NCBI RefSeq assembly: GCF_900445265.1
Contig: NZ_UFTA01000002.1
Span: 1,550,001 to 1,614,000, forward strand
Source of the DNA: Anaerococcus octavius
Lineage (GTDB): Bacteria; Bacillota; Clostridia; Tissierellales; Peptoniphilaceae
Length of the DNA: 64,000 nt
Reading direction: 5' to 3'
Every line of letters begins with the position of its first letter. Positions within the stretch are counted from its first letter, which is position 1. The position numbers and the translations under genes were made by a program. Below, one piece after another: positions 1 to 9,116 of the stretch. The notes beneath the pieces are model-generated. The model saw nothing but the letters and a program-made list of their open reading frames with translations. It was not told the origin of the DNA and searched no databases.

Positions 1-831
1 TTCTGCTATCTGACCTATTTCTTTATTTGTATTTATAAGCAATTCTTGAGCTTTCATCATTCTAATTGTATTTAAATATCTCATAGGTGTATATTGAAAT
101 TCACTTATAAACTTATTGTTTAAGCTAGACTTTGATATTTTAAACTTTTCTACTAACAAATCCAAATTAATATCATTAGCTAAATTTTTTCTAATATAGC
201 TTTCGATTTCAAGTATCTGACTTTCTCCTTGTTTTTTATAGTATCTATTTCTATTATCGCTAATTTTCCTGTAGGATATTAAACAAATCAACTCTAAAGT
301 TTTTATTGCAATTAAATTTTTATCTTCTTCTCTAAGATATAAAATAAGCTGATTTGCAACATCTATTAAGTTCTTATCCGATAAAATGCAACCTACATCA
401 CTTATATTTTTGAACTTATTAACAAATACTTGTAAAATTTTGTAATAGTCTTTACTCATATCAAACTGATCAGGATTAATGACTATATTAAAAGCTGTAG
501 TCTTTTCTCTATCCGTATAAGACTCACGAGCTTTAGGGATATACTTTCCTATAAAAAGTTGCCTATTAATTAAAACCTTGTTGTTATTTATATAAGTAAA
601 ATAATTGCCTTCATAAGAGTAGGCGATTCTAAAGCCATAGTTCCCACTTTTAATAGAATTTTCCACACTATATTTTTCTTTAAAGTCTATATATATTACA
701 TAAACTCCTGGAAATACTAAGTAAGATCTCATTTTATTCTTTGGAGATTCTATAGATTCATAATCAAAAATATCTTTATCTTTTGAAGGATAAAGTTTAA
801 ATCCCCAACTTTCAATACCCTTAACTGCCAT
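1..831 (-). CDS. AraC-family transcriptional regulator (3' end outside window)
   Basis: The 277 visible codons begin at ATG 829-831, which overlaps the end of the ECF ATPase gene by 11 bases and has GGAG upstream, then run off the left edge, so the C-terminus is missing. The last visible part is the AraC DNA-binding domain: a first helix-turn-helix (ISKSSLNNKFISEF) followed by the linker helix MRYLNTIRMMKAQELL and the start of the second (EIGQIAE). The N-terminal ~180 residues are a presumed sensor region with no fold I recognise. As the last gene seen of an operon for ECF and ABC transporters behind a Fur-like box, it is probably a co-activator responding to the imported ligand, as YbtA does in yersiniabactin loci. 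That role is inferred. Confidence 0.85.
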   Translation of the reverse strand, partial: MAVKGIESWGFKLYPSKDKDIFDYESIESPKNKMRSYLVFPGVYVIYIDFKEKYSVENSIKSGNYGFRIAYSYEGNYFTYINNNKVLINRQLFIGKYIPKARESYTDREKTTAFNIVINPDQFDMSKDYYKILQVFVNKFKNISDVGCILSDKNLIDVANQLILYLREEDKNLIAIKTLELICLISYRKISDNRNRYYKKQGESQILEIESYIRKNLANDINLDLLVEKFKISKSSLNNKFISEFQYTPMRYLNTIRMMKAQELLINTNKEIGQIAE

Positions 832-2227
832 TTAAAAACTCCACTACATTCTCATTGACCATCTTTATAAATTCATAGTCATGGGTTACAATTATTACGA
901 TCTTGCCCATATTTTTCATATCTCTAATAATTTCAATTGTCTTTTTCATATTTGTCATACAAAGACCAGATGTAGGTTCATCTAAGATAACAATTTTCTT
1001 TGGGCTTGCATAGGCTAAAGCTAAGGCAAGCCTTTGTTTTTGTCCGCCAGATAAGCTTTGAGGATGCATATTTTTCTTATCTATTAAGCCAAGTTTAGAA
1101 AGACTTTCATCTTTTATTTTCTCATCCTCTGTAACTATTGAAATCTCTTTATATACGCTCTCTGTAAAAAGCTGATAGTTTACATCTTGCATTACAAGGG
1201 ATATATAATCTCCACTTGACTTAATTTTCTGACCTTTATAGTAAACTAAAGACTTTTGCCTCTTATTTAGCTTACACAAATTCCTAATAAAGGATGTTTT
1301 TCCTATGCCGTTTTTACCAATTATAAAATATATCCCAGGATCAAAAGAAATATTAAAGTCAAATAAAACTCGCTTACTATTTTTATATTTGCAATAAAAA
1401 TTAATACATTTTAATGCATGATTATGATCATATGACTTATCATCTAAAGACTTTCTAGTCCATTTTTCATTTTTTATTTCATTAATCCCTATTTCATCTA
1501 ATCTTCTTAGATTATAAGTCTTTATCAAATCATTATTTACTTCTTCTTTATCATATTCTATAAGATTATTTTCTTTAATTATACAAAGCTTATCTAGTAT
1601 ATTTTTTAAATAATAAAGTCTATGCTCAGCGATAATTATAATCTTACCCATATATTTTAAGATTTTAATAACATTTGCTAGCTTTTCAATTGCTTTTTTA
1701 TCAAGAGAGGCTGAGGGTTCATCAAATACATATATATCATTATCTAAAACTGCTACAGAAGTAATTGCCACTAATTGTTTCTGTCCACCTGATAATTTTA
1801 ATAAGTCCTTATCAAGAAGTTTTTCTGTACCTAATATATTGCTATATCTATCAATAGTTTGAAATATTTCATCTCTTTCTATATTTTTATTTTCCAAAGC
1901 AAAAGCTATCTCATCAAGAGAATTTACTGCATAAAATTGATTTTTAGGATTTTGAAATACCGTAGATATAAACTTACTTCTATCTGCTATGGTCATATCT
2001 ACTAGATTCTTACCATCTAATTCAATTTTCCCACTCAATTTTGCCTTATCAATCTCAGGAATTATTCCATTGATAGCTTTAATAATCGATGACTTACCAG
2101 AGCCGGATTCCCCAGTTATTACATTCACAGAGCCTTTTTCAAAATTTATATTGACATTTTCTAATATCTTATAACTTTTTTTGTCAACATCTTCATAGTC
2201 TAATCCAAAATCTTTAAATTCTAGCAT
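821..2227 (-). CDS. ECF transporter, fused double ATPase (EcfA1-EcfA2 type)
   Basis: This cytoplasmic protein of 468 residues holds two ABC ATPase domains in tandem and energises an energy-coupling-factor importer. The first has Walker A GESGSGKSS near residue 40, LSGGQ and Walker B IYVFDEPSASLD. The second has Walker A GKNGIGKTS near residue 305, LSGGQKQR and VILDEPTSGL, with the switch histidine in IIVTHD. Single-chain double ATPases are common in dedicated (group I) ECF systems, which agrees with the EcfT and S-component genes directly upstream. Its start overlaps the ecfT end by 14 bases, so the genes are probably translationally coupled. The substrate cannot be read from this subunit. 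Confidence 0.9.
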   Translation of the reverse strand: MLEFKDFGLDYEDVDKKSYKILENVNINFEKGSVNVITGESGSGKSSIIKAINGIIPEIDKAKLSGKIELDGKNLVDMTIADRSKFISTVFQNPKNQFYAVNSLDEIAFALENKNIERDEIFQTIDRYSNILGTEKLLDKDLLKLSGGQKQLVAITSVAVLDNDIYVFDEPSASLDKKAIEKLANVIKILKYMGKIIIIAEHRLYYLKNILDKLCIIKENNLIEYDKEEVNNDLIKTYNLRRLDEIGINEIKNEKWTRKSLDDKSYDHNHALKCINFYCKYKNSKRVLFDFNISFDPGIYFIIGKNGIGKTSFIRNLCKLNKRQKSLVYYKGQKIKSSGDYISLVMQDVNYQLFTESVYKEISIVTEDEKIKDESLSKLGLIDKKNMHPQSLSGGQKQRLALALAYASPKKIVILDEPTSGLCMTNMKKTIEIIRDMKNMGKIVIIVTHDYEFIKMVNENVVEFLNGS

Positions 2228-2915
2228 ACTTTCCCCTTATAAATAAAATTATTAAAAGCAAGGAAAATACTAAAAAGACATAATCAAAAAATTTAAGTCT
2301 AGTATTTGAAATGCTAGAACGTTCACATCCTACTTTCATCCCTCTTGTCATTGCAGATATTGATACATTATCAGCTGTTTGTGAGGTTATCATTAGCAAG
2401 GGAACAAATTTATATTCCAAAATCCTAGCTGGATCTTTAAAGAAATTTTTAGCCGTCAATCCATGCATATAGATAGCCTCATTTATTTTTTGATAGTCCT
2501 CTTTTATGGAATAAAAAAATCTAAACATAACTGAAATAGGTATTATTATATAATCAGGAAACTTTATTTTTTTTAGAGCATAGACTAGATCACTCATAGT
2601 AGTAGTGCTGATTGTATAATAACCCATCATAAAGCCTGGTAGAACGCTCATAGTAATTCCACAATACAAGTTTAATATCATAGTCCGTATATTTTGAGGA
2701 AGTATTAATAAGTATTTATTTCCTACAATGGCGAGAGTATTTACTACTACTCCCTTTATAAGCATTGACCATCTTTTATCTACCAAGGCAAAAATATAAG
2801 GTAAGAAGCACAAGAACATTCCTAAATAATAATAGTTATGTACTAGGCTCCCTTCAATTACAACAACTCCTACTACTATAGTTAAAAGTAGTTTTGTTCT
2901 AAAATCAAGCTTCAT
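2214..2915 (-). CDS. ECF transporter transmembrane subunit EcfT
   Basis: The protein has 233 residues with hydrophobic segments at both ends and a long amphipathic middle. The family couples ATPase movement to the S component through two short Ala-Arg-Gly-type motifs in coupling helices; here MTRGMKVG is a likely one. It sits between the S-component gene (directly abutting) and the ATPase gene (14-base overlap), the usual T-subunit position. The call rests on size, membrane pattern, motif and context. Confidence 0.85.
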   Translation of the reverse strand: MKLDFRTKLLLTIVVGVVVIEGSLVHNYYYLGMFLCFLPYIFALVDKRWSMLIKGVVVNTLAIVGNKYLLILPQNIRTMILNLYCGITMSVLPGFMMGYYTISTTTMSDLVYALKKIKFPDYIIIPISVMFRFFYSIKEDYQKINEAIYMHGLTAKNFFKDPARILEYKFVPLLMITSQTADNVSISAMTRGMKVGCERSSISNTRLKFFDYVFLVFSLLLIILFIRGKYARI

Positions 2916-3497
2916 CTATGCCATTCCTGCTTTTATAAAGTGTTTTTTAAGTATTTTTATTCCTAGCGTACAACCTAAATAAGCACCTAATACACCAAGA
3001 GCAACAATTGGAACAAATGACCAAGTAGGCATTACTGACATTAACTTTTCTACAAAGTCTGCTTTATAACCTTGGCTTATCAAATTCTCTTTATAAGAAT
3101 CTCTAGCTATATATAAAGGTAATAGATTAGCAGCAGAAAATAATGAAAAAAACATATAAGTTAACCTTGCATATTTTATGCTTTTGTAATTACCTTTTTT
3201 CATTATAAATTCTGAAACTAAAGCAATAAGAACAATGAGTGGAAAAGCAAGAGAGCCATGACCACTTAAAGAAAATACCAAGCCAAAAATAATGCCCATT
3301 ATCAAAATCATACCAAATTTATCTATTTTAGTTGAATAGAGCATAAAAATAGGTCCTGATAACAAACAACAAGCAAAAGGGACAAGAGGCATGAGCACAG
3401 GTATAAAACCTATCATGCCAGCAACCCATACTGCCATAACGACTAAAAGAGAAAATACTCCTGCATTTACTAAATCTCGTACATTAAATTTATTCAC
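2916..3497 (-). CDS. ECF transporter S component, MptD/Trep_Strep family
   Basis: This 193-residue integral membrane protein has about six hydrophobic segments. The N-terminal MNKFNVRDLVNAGVFSLL and following segments resemble the MptD (Trep_Strep) group of putative S components, which bind the substrate. The start is GTG at 3495-3497, supported by GGAGG about nine bases upstream. The gene abuts ecfT and follows the two exporter-fold ABC genes. S components of this group have no well-established ligand. The Fur-like box upstream of the operon suggests an iron-containing ligand such as haem or a siderophore, but this is inference. Confidence 0.8.
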   Translation of the reverse strand: MNKFNVRDLVNAGVFSLLVVMAVWVAGMIGFIPVLMPLVPFACCLLSGPIFMLYSTKIDKFGMILIMGIIFGLVFSLSGHGSLAFPLIVLIALVSEFIMKKGNYKSIKYARLTYMFFSLFSAANLLPLYIARDSYKENLISQGYKADFVEKLMSVMPTWSFVPIVALGVLGAYLGCTLGIKILKKHFIKAGMA

Positions 3498-3512
3498 TTA
3501 TAAAAACCTCCA

Positions 3513-5234
3513 TCAGTATACAAACTCCTCAGAAAGCCTTGAGCTTTCTATCATTTTTGCGTAAGTTTTACTATTGTCCAAAAGATATTCATGAGTTCCT
3601 AAAGCTTCGATTTTCCCCTCATTCATAACTATAATTTGATCTACATTTTGAATTGACTTCATTCTGTGAGATATAAGCACTACTGTCTTATTTTTTGTTA
3701 GTTCATTTAAAGACTCTTGGATATACTTTTCATTTTCTACATCTAAAGAAGCTGCTATTTCGTCTAATAAAATTATTTCTGCATTTTTTAAAAATGCCCT
3801 AGCTATTGAAATTCTCTGTCTCTCTCCTCCAGATAAGTTTGACCCATTTTCTCCAATTAGAGTTTTATATCCCATTGGAAGTTTGTTTACAAACTCGTCG
3901 CAATTGGCAAGCCTTGCAGCTTTCAAAACTTCATCGTCACTTGCGGATAAATCTCCAAGCCTTATATTATCCATAACACTTCCATTAAATAATATTACAT
4001 CCTGAAATACCATGGATATATGGCTAAATAAATCCTTAGTATCTATGGCATTAATTTCTTTGCCATCTATAGTTATCTTGCCTTTATCATAATCATAAAG
4101 TCTTGATAAAAGTCGAAGTAATGTCGTTTTCCCACAACCAGATGGTCCTACTAAGGCACTTACTTTATCCTGGTTACTTTTAAAGGAAACATTATCTATT
4201 ACTTTCTTGCCATCTTTGTAAGAAAATTCGAGATTTTCACAAGAGATATCAAAAGATTTCAAATCACTTCTGTGACCCTTTTGCATATTTGCCAATTCAA
4301 TAGCTTTGATTTTCTCAACTGGTGAATCTATATACATAAATTCTCCATAGAATGTTGTAAATTGATCTACTCCATCTATTAGCCTTGCCGCAGCAAATAA
4401 GTAGCCGGAAAAGTATAAAATATTTATATTTCCTTCATTAAGTTCTTTTAAGCCAAAATACATGACAAAACCTAAGGCAAATTTTGCCACTATTTGTGAA
4501 AGTGTTACTGGTATAACTTGAGAAATTTCAGTAGCAACGTGGTTTTTTTCAAGCTTATTAACAAAGTGAATTGCTTGTTTTTCTTTGCTTTCGCTTAAAT
4601 TATAAGCTTTGATTTCTGTAGATGAGTCTATAAGCTCTTGAAATATCCTAGCAGATTCTCTTTGATCTTTGTAATATTTACCTGTAGCTTTTTTTTGCTT
4701 GTTTTTAGATAAAAATGTCAATAATATACTTGCTAAAATTGGAATAATTATAGCCAAGGCTAGTCTAACATTTCCTATTAATAACAAAATTGAAACGATG
4801 CAAAAACTAATTATAAAACCATAAAAACCTGGGATAGAATGACTTAGACAGTGTTCTATAGTTTCTACATCCTTCATTATAGTTTGGGATAAATCTGTAA
4901 GATCGTGGCTAGCATAAAATGATAGGGGCAAATCTTTTAATTTTTCAGCAAGACTAACCCTTAAATTTGCACTTTCTTTATATGTCTCGTTATAGGTTGT
5001 CTTATAATCCTTATCAAGTACCAAGACCATTATAAAAGCTATAATAATATAGGATATTATAGTAGCTTTAAGAGAAAAGTCCCCAAGACCCAACAAACCC
5101 TGGATTGTATACATTAGCAAAAATATAGGCAACATAAAAGATAGGTTTTTAAGGGTGGAATAAAAAATAGCTATCGACGTTCCCTTTGCACCCTCATCTG
5201 TTAGGGCAAATCTATTTTTTAAATAATCTTTCAT
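3513..5234 (-). CDS. ABC transporter, fused permease-ATPase (second of a heterodimeric pair)
   Basis: The preferred start is ATG 5232-5234, which overlaps the upstream stop as TAATG and has GGAGG eight bases before it; an ATG at 5249 lies in the Shine-Dalgarno itself. The 573 residues comprise six membrane segments (about 20-300) and an ATPase with Walker A GPSGCGKTT near residue 365, LSGGERQR, Walker B ILLDEIAASLD and the switch histidine in ISHRMKS. Exporter-fold pairs next to AraC regulators and iron-regulated genes are known from YbtPQ and IrtAB, which import siderophores despite their fold. I infer a similar import role for this pair; a true exporter is the alternative. Confidence 0.87.
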   Translation of the reverse strand: MKDYLKNRFALTDEGAKGTSIAIFYSTLKNLSFMLPIFLLMYTIQGLLGLGDFSLKATIISYIIIAFIMVLVLDKDYKTTYNETYKESANLRVSLAEKLKDLPLSFYASHDLTDLSQTIMKDVETIEHCLSHSIPGFYGFIISFCIVSILLLIGNVRLALAIIIPILASILLTFLSKNKQKKATGKYYKDQRESARIFQELIDSSTEIKAYNLSESKEKQAIHFVNKLEKNHVATEISQVIPVTLSQIVAKFALGFVMYFGLKELNEGNINILYFSGYLFAAARLIDGVDQFTTFYGEFMYIDSPVEKIKAIELANMQKGHRSDLKSFDISCENLEFSYKDGKKVIDNVSFKSNQDKVSALVGPSGCGKTTLLRLLSRLYDYDKGKITIDGKEINAIDTKDLFSHISMVFQDVILFNGSVMDNIRLGDLSASDDEVLKAARLANCDEFVNKLPMGYKTLIGENGSNLSGGERQRISIARAFLKNAEIILLDEIAASLDVENEKYIQESLNELTKNKTVVLISHRMKSIQNVDQIIVMNEGKIEALGTHEYLLDNSKTYAKMIESSRLSEEFVY

Positions 5235-6979
5235 TAGCTTATCCTCCATTGGTTGGCTTCATCATACAAATCTACAAATTGTTTGTACCTAGCCTCCTTT
5301 TCCATCAAATAATCGTGGCTTCCACGCTCAATTATATTTCCGTCTTCAACTACTAATATCTCATCAACTCCACGAATAGATGACAGTCTATGAGCAATCA
5401 TAATAACTGTTTTGCCTTCCATTAGACTTTTGAAAGCTTGTTGAAGTTCATATTCATTTTCTGGATCTGCTGCAGCTGATGCTTCATCTAAAATAATGAC
5501 CTTAGGGTCTTTTAGAAATATCCTTGCTATAGACACTCTTTGTATCTCTCCACCAGATAAATTGACCCCGCTTGCTCCAATTATAGAATCATATCCATCT
5601 TCAAACTTATCTATGAATTGATCACACTTAGAAAGTCTTAAAGCCTCATAAACTTCCTTGTCAGATGCATCTTTTTTGGCAAGTTTTACATTTTCAAAAA
5701 TTGAAATTCCTTGAAATAGTTTTGGATTTTGGTAAACCATGCCAATATTATCCATTAAAGTTTCTCTTCTATAAGAATAAATATTCTTATTGCCAATTAA
5801 AATTTCTCCAGAATCTATAGGATATAAAGAAGAAATAAGTTTTGCAATAGTTGATTTGCCACCTCCAGATGGTCCTACTAGGGCATAAACTTTACCCTGG
5901 TCTAATTTAAAAGATAAATTGTCTATAACCTTAGTCTTTTTGTCATAAGAAAAACTTACATTTTTAAATTCTATAGAATAATTTTCTATAAATTCATCAT
6001 TACCATAAGTAATCGCATTATCTTTCATCTCGTCAAATAAACTCTCAAGATTGTCAACTGCTGTATTGGCCTCTACATTGTACAAACCTACATACATTAT
6101 CTTCATCAAATCCGAGAAAAATAAACCCATAAACAATGTGAAAAACAAAATTTTGGCAGACCAAAGATAAGGATCTGCTCCATTTTTTACCATGTAAATG
6201 GCAATAAATATAGGCGTGATGATAAATATGTTTAATACCCACTGAAAGCTTACAAAAGGCAACCTACAAGACATAGAATATTCATAAACCATATCTCTAT
6301 AGTCGTTAATAGTCCTATATAGCTTTTTAAAGCCTATGAGTGGAGCATTAAAAATCTTTACAACTGGCAATCCTCTGACATACTCAACAGCCTGTCCATT
6401 AAGTTCATCAGATTTTTTCATATAAGCTATAGTAAAATCTTTTTCACCAGACATTTTGTAAAGTAAAAACATAGATATTAACACAATTATCACAAAAAAT
6501 ATGCCTAGATAAAGATCTATATTAAAAACCAAGATTAGTAATAGTATTGGTGTAATAATTGCCGCTGTATGGTCAGGTATTAAATGAGCCACACTCATAT
6601 GAGTTTGCTCGACATTGTTGTCTATAATTTTTCTAACTTCTCCCGACTGATGAGTATCAAAAAAAGTATTTGAAGCATTCACTAAATTCTTAATTCCTTT
6701 TTCTCTAAGCCTCGTCTCTAAACTAAAAGCTGCTAAATGACTCATCCAAGTGCCTACAATGTATAATATAGCTTGTACTATAAACAAATTTAATACAAAA
6801 GATGCACTAGATTTTACATCTAAAAAATTTCCTTTTGTAAAAACACTTTCAATTATTTGCCAAATCAAATAATAAGCATAAAACTGGATTAAGCACCCCA
6901 AAGCTGTAAAAATAACTGATAAAACGCCATTAATTTTTTTGTCTGGAATATAAGAAAATAATTTTTTATATATTTTCAA
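5234..6979 (-). CDS. ABC transporter, fused permease-ATPase (first of a heterodimeric pair)
   Basis: This is the first gene of the operon, 581 residues, and starts with TTG 6977-6979, supported by AGGAGG seven bases upstream. Six membrane segments (about 15-300) precede the ATPase, which has Walker A GPSGGGKST, LSGGEIQR, Walker B VIILDEASAAAD and IAHRLSS. The stop overlaps the next gene's ATG, so the two half-transporters are probably made in equal amounts and form a heterodimer. A Fur-box-like palindrome lies 29 bases upstream of the start codon, so iron-repressed expression is likely. The family fits IrtA/YbtP-type transporters, but drug exporters look similar by sequence. Confidence 0.87.
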   Translation of the reverse strand: MKIYKKLFSYIPDKKINGVLSVIFTALGCLIQFYAYYLIWQIIESVFTKGNFLDVKSSASFVLNLFIVQAILYIVGTWMSHLAAFSLETRLREKGIKNLVNASNTFFDTHQSGEVRKIIDNNVEQTHMSVAHLIPDHTAAIITPILLLILVFNIDLYLGIFFVIIVLISMFLLYKMSGEKDFTIAYMKKSDELNGQAVEYVRGLPVVKIFNAPLIGFKKLYRTINDYRDMVYEYSMSCRLPFVSFQWVLNIFIITPIFIAIYMVKNGADPYLWSAKILFFTLFMGLFFSDLMKIMYVGLYNVEANTAVDNLESLFDEMKDNAITYGNDEFIENYSIEFKNVSFSYDKKTKVIDNLSFKLDQGKVYALVGPSGGGKSTIAKLISSLYPIDSGEILIGNKNIYSYRRETLMDNIGMVYQNPKLFQGISIFENVKLAKKDASDKEVYEALRLSKCDQFIDKFEDGYDSIIGASGVNLSGGEIQRVSIARIFLKDPKVIILDEASAAADPENEYELQQAFKSLMEGKTVIMIAHRLSSIRGVDEILVVEDGNIIERGSHDYLMEKEARYKQFVDLYDEANQWRIS

Positions 6980-7409
6980 AATATACCTCCTTATAAATAA
7001 TATATACTGATAATCGTTATCAATATATAGTATATCAAAAATATTCTTTTACACTTGCCAAAAATCGTATTATATTCAAAAATCTTCGTTTTTTTTATGA
7101 AATTTTATAACTTATATAAATTATTATTGAGATTTTAGTTCTTAAAAAATATTAATATAAGACAGATTTACCTCAATAGACTATAAAAATTAGCAAAAGC
7201 TTGGGTTTAGCAGCTATCATAAATGAAAATTTATAATACTTGATAATTAAAGAAATAGTATTAGTACAAATTTAAGAAATGAAATATCCATCAAAATTTA
7301 TGGTTGTAGCATTAATTATATTAAAAATATTAGACTCTAATAAAAATTAAGTTTGCAACATTTGGGTAAATATCTAAAAAGTTTCTAATGAAAAATGAAG
7401 GATGTGCAT
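6980..7409. other. Divergent intergenic region between iron-type operon and CoA-disulfide reductase
   Basis: This very AT-rich 430-base spacer separates the leftward transporter operon from the rightward reductase gene. It holds the AGGAGG site of the transporter gene (6985-6991), the Fur-like palindrome at 7008-7022, and AT-rich sequence in which promoter elements cannot be singled out reliably. No coding sequence or strong hairpin was seen between 7023 and 7390. Confidence 0.6.
7008..7022 (-). promoter_or_regulatory. Fur-box-like operator
   Basis: TGATAATCGTTATCA is a 7-1-7 inverted repeat with one mismatch to symmetry, and differs at only one half-site base from the Bacillus Fur 7-1-7 box (TGATAATnATTATCA). 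It overlaps AT-rich sequence suited to a promoter (TTGATA and TATATT-like hexamers) just upstream of the TTG start of the transporter operon, the position expected of an iron-dependent repressor site. Confidence 0.7.
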
Positions 7410-9068
7410 ATGAAAGTAGTAATTGTAGGAGCGGTAGCTGGCGGTGCAACTTTTGCAACATCTCTACGCCGCTTAGATGAAGATGTTGAAATAGTAATGT
7501 TTGAAAAAGATAGGGATATGAGTTTTGGTAATTGTGAGCTGCCTTATTATTTATCATACGAAATAAAAGATAGCAGCCTTTTAGTCCACAGGGATAGTGA
7601 AAAATTTAAAAAAGGCTATAATATCGATGCTTACAATTATCATGAAGTTATAAGTATTAATCGCGAAGAAAAATATGTCACAGTTTTAGACAAGAGGTGT
7701 GATAAGGAGTTTAACGAAACTTACGACTACCTAGTTTTAGCTCCAGGTGCCCATCCAAATATCCCACAATCTATAAAAGGCACTGATAAGGACCATGTTT
7801 TTACTATCCGTAATGTTATGGATGTAGAAAATATCAGAAACTATTATGAAGAAAATGATGCCAAAAATATTTTAGTAGCTGGTGGTGGATTTATCGCTAT
7901 TGAAGCCGCTCACGCCCTAAATGAGCTAGAAGATACAAATGTATCTATGTTTGTCAGAAGTAAGATTTTAGGGATGATAGATGATGAACTAGCACCTTTT
8001 ATAGAAGAAAATATAAAAGAAAATAATGTAAACATCATTCATGAAAAAGAACTAGTAGAAATCAGAGATAATGAAGTTGTCTTTGCCTCCGGTAAAAAAG
8101 TAAAGGCCGATATGGTAATCCTTGCCCTAGGCATGGCTGCCAATAACAAACTTGCTGTCGATGCAGGGCTAGAAATTACCGACAAGGGATCAATAGTAAC
8201 TGATGAAAATTATCAGACTACCGATCCAAGTATTTATGCCATAGGTGATGCTATTGATATTACAAACTTTATTACAAATGAAAAGCAAAACCTAAAATTA
8301 GCTTGGCCAGCCCATAGACAAGCCAAATTTTTAGCAGGTCACCTATTAGGCAAAGATGAAGAACCCTTAAAATATATAGGAACATTTTTAATCAAATCCT
8401 TTGATTTAAATATTGGTATGACTGGGTTAAATGAAAAAACTCTGCAAAAACTAGGTTATAACTATGATGTAACCCTTATCTCCCATTCTGATAAGGTAGG
8501 GATTATGCCAAGTTCAGAAATGGTTTATATGAAATTACTTTTTGAAAAGGAAACTGGCAAAATTTATGGTGCCCAAGCAGTGGGCAAGGGGATTGTTGAT
8601 AAAAGAATCGATGTCATTGGTACTCTTATAAAAATGGGTGGAACAATTACTGATTTGCACGACCTAGAATTAGGCTACCAGCCTTATTATTCTACAACTG
8701 AAGATATAAATAATGTCATAGCTAACCAATCTATAAATATTTGCAAAGGTCGCTTGCCACACGTAAAATTTTCTGATTTTTGTACTACTAAGGATGATTA
8801 TGAAATAATCGATATAAGAAATAAAAGTGCCTTTGAAGAATGCCACATAAAGGGAGCAAAACTTTTTGAAGGCAAAAAATTACGAGATGAATACGAAAAA
8901 CTTCCTAAAGATAAGAAGATCCTATTTTACGATGAAACTGGGGTTACTAGCTCAAATATGATAAAAATGCTAAATAATTTTGCCTACAATAATATTTATA
9001 TGTTAGATGGTGGCTTACTTTATTTTAGAAAATATGATGATTACTTTAAATTAAACATGCTTTGTTAA
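7410..9068 (+). CDS. CoA-disulfide reductase with C-terminal rhodanese-like domain
   Basis: This FAD- and NAD(P)H-dependent enzyme should reduce CoA disulfide (or persulfide) in the cytoplasm. I chose ATG 7410 because AAGGA lies seven bases upstream; an ATG at 7395 has no such site. The 552 residues open with the FAD motif VVIVGAVAGGA, then the single active-site cysteine Cys42 in SFGNCELPYY, then a second nucleotide-binding motif VAGGGFIAIE and the FAD-binding AIGDAID. From about residue 450 a rhodanese-like domain follows (DYEIIDIRNKSAFEECHIKGA), but its active loop reads FYDETGVTSS, with Asp where catalytic Cys is expected. It stands alone on the plus strand. Related enzymes act in thiol and peroxide defence. 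Confidence 0.9.
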   Translation: MKVVIVGAVAGGATFATSLRRLDEDVEIVMFEKDRDMSFGNCELPYYLSYEIKDSSLLVHRDSEKFKKGYNIDAYNYHEVISINREEKYVTVLDKRCDKEFNETYDYLVLAPGAHPNIPQSIKGTDKDHVFTIRNVMDVENIRNYYEENDAKNILVAGGGFIAIEAAHALNELEDTNVSMFVRSKILGMIDDELAPFIEENIKENNVNIIHEKELVEIRDNEVVFASGKKVKADMVILALGMAANNKLAVDAGLEITDKGSIVTDENYQTTDPSIYAIGDAIDITNFITNEKQNLKLAWPAHRQAKFLAGHLLGKDEEPLKYIGTFLIKSFDLNIGMTGLNEKTLQKLGYNYDVTLISHSDKVGIMPSSEMVYMKLLFEKETGKIYGAQAVGKGIVDKRIDVIGTLIKMGGTITDLHDLELGYQPYYSTTEDINNVIANQSINICKGRLPHVKFSDFCTTKDDYEIIDIRNKSAFEECHIKGAKLFEGKKLRDEYEKLPKDKKILFYDETGVTSSNMIKMLNNFAYNNIYMLDGGLLYFRKYDDYFKLNMLC

Positions 9069-9075
9069 TAAAAAT

Positions 9076-9112
9076 ATCCCTACAAAAGTTTATAACATAC
9101 TTTTGTAGGGAT
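9076..9112. terminator. Hairpin terminator between convergent genes
   Basis: A perfect 14-bp stem (ATCCCTACAAAAGT at 9076-9089 with its complement at 9099-9112) encloses a nine-base loop. On the minus strand it is followed by ATTTTTATTA, a good U-tract for ending the opp operon. On the plus strand the trailing sequence is only AT-rich, so termination of the reductase gene is less certain. Confidence 0.85.
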
Positions 9113-9116
9113 AAAT

